IMG/VR virus record: IMGVR_UViG_3300031963_001035
Location: 1 to 21,742 of that record
Source: a virus
Direction: 5' to 3' (one strand)
DNA: 21,742 nucleotides
A program made the translations under genes and the position numbers. Below, one piece after another: positions 21,731-21,742 of the stretch. The notes below the pieces were generated by a model, which saw only the letters and a list, made by a program, of their open reading frames with translations, ran no database searches and was not told the DNA's origin. The number at the start of each line of letters is the position of its first letter. Within the stretch, counting starts at the first letter, position 1.

Positions 21731-21742
21731 GAGCGCGCTTTG

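Overview
The window looks like part of a tailed-phage genome (or an intact prophage) with a P22-type, short-tailed (podovirus-like) virion. The DNA is GC-rich and every supported gene lies on the minus strand, so transcription runs from the right end to the left end. The order of virion genes and the lengths of the portal (725 aa), coat (426 aa) and tail-hub (469 aa) proteins follow the P22 plan. A short protein resembling the RCAP_Rcc01079 spike-base family of the Rhodobacter gene transfer agent, together with the base composition, suggests an alphaproteobacterial host; this is inference. I see no rRNA, tRNA, CRISPR array, insertion sequence, integrase or lysis gene in the window.

Right part (about 16.2-21.7 kb) is early DNA metabolism. 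It holds a putative tRNA-guanine-transglycosylase-like (DpdA-like) base-modification enzyme, a RecB/Cas4-like PD-(D/E)XK nuclease, a small unknown protein, and a likely ssDNA-binding protein with an acidic C-terminus. After an intrinsic terminator comes a fused primase/RecA-fold helicase, then a 252-bp non-coding patch packed with GCGTACGC palindromes and CGCCCACAT repeats (candidate origin or operator). Three small unknown genes follow, one of them ending in a second SSB-like tip.

Middle part (about 9.2-15.5 kb) is packaging and head assembly: a small unknown protein, terminase small and large subunits, P22-type portal, scaffold and coat, closed by a strong intrinsic terminator.

Left part (0-9.2 kb) is head decoration, tail and ejection. 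Downstream of the coat gene the P22 order is interrupted twice. The first insertion is a three-gene group: a small capsid-associated protein, a SAM methyltransferase and a GT-A-type glycosyltransferase. A gp4-like head-tail adaptor comes next, followed by a seven-gene group: spike base, four beta-rich structural proteins including a 22-residue repeat protein, and two small proteins. The P22 plan resumes with the gp10-like tail hub, a small protein, a gp7-like ejection protein and the start of another long protein that runs off the left edge.

Genes are packed tightly, with stop/start overlaps (ATGA, GTGA, TTGA, TGATG, TAATG) and frequent GTG and TTG starts, which indicates translational coupling along long transcripts. 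The most interesting parts are the candidate head-spike module with its in-frame stop, the glycan-modifying pair inside the head operon, the palindrome/repeat cluster after the primase-helicase, and the possible DNA base-modification enzyme.
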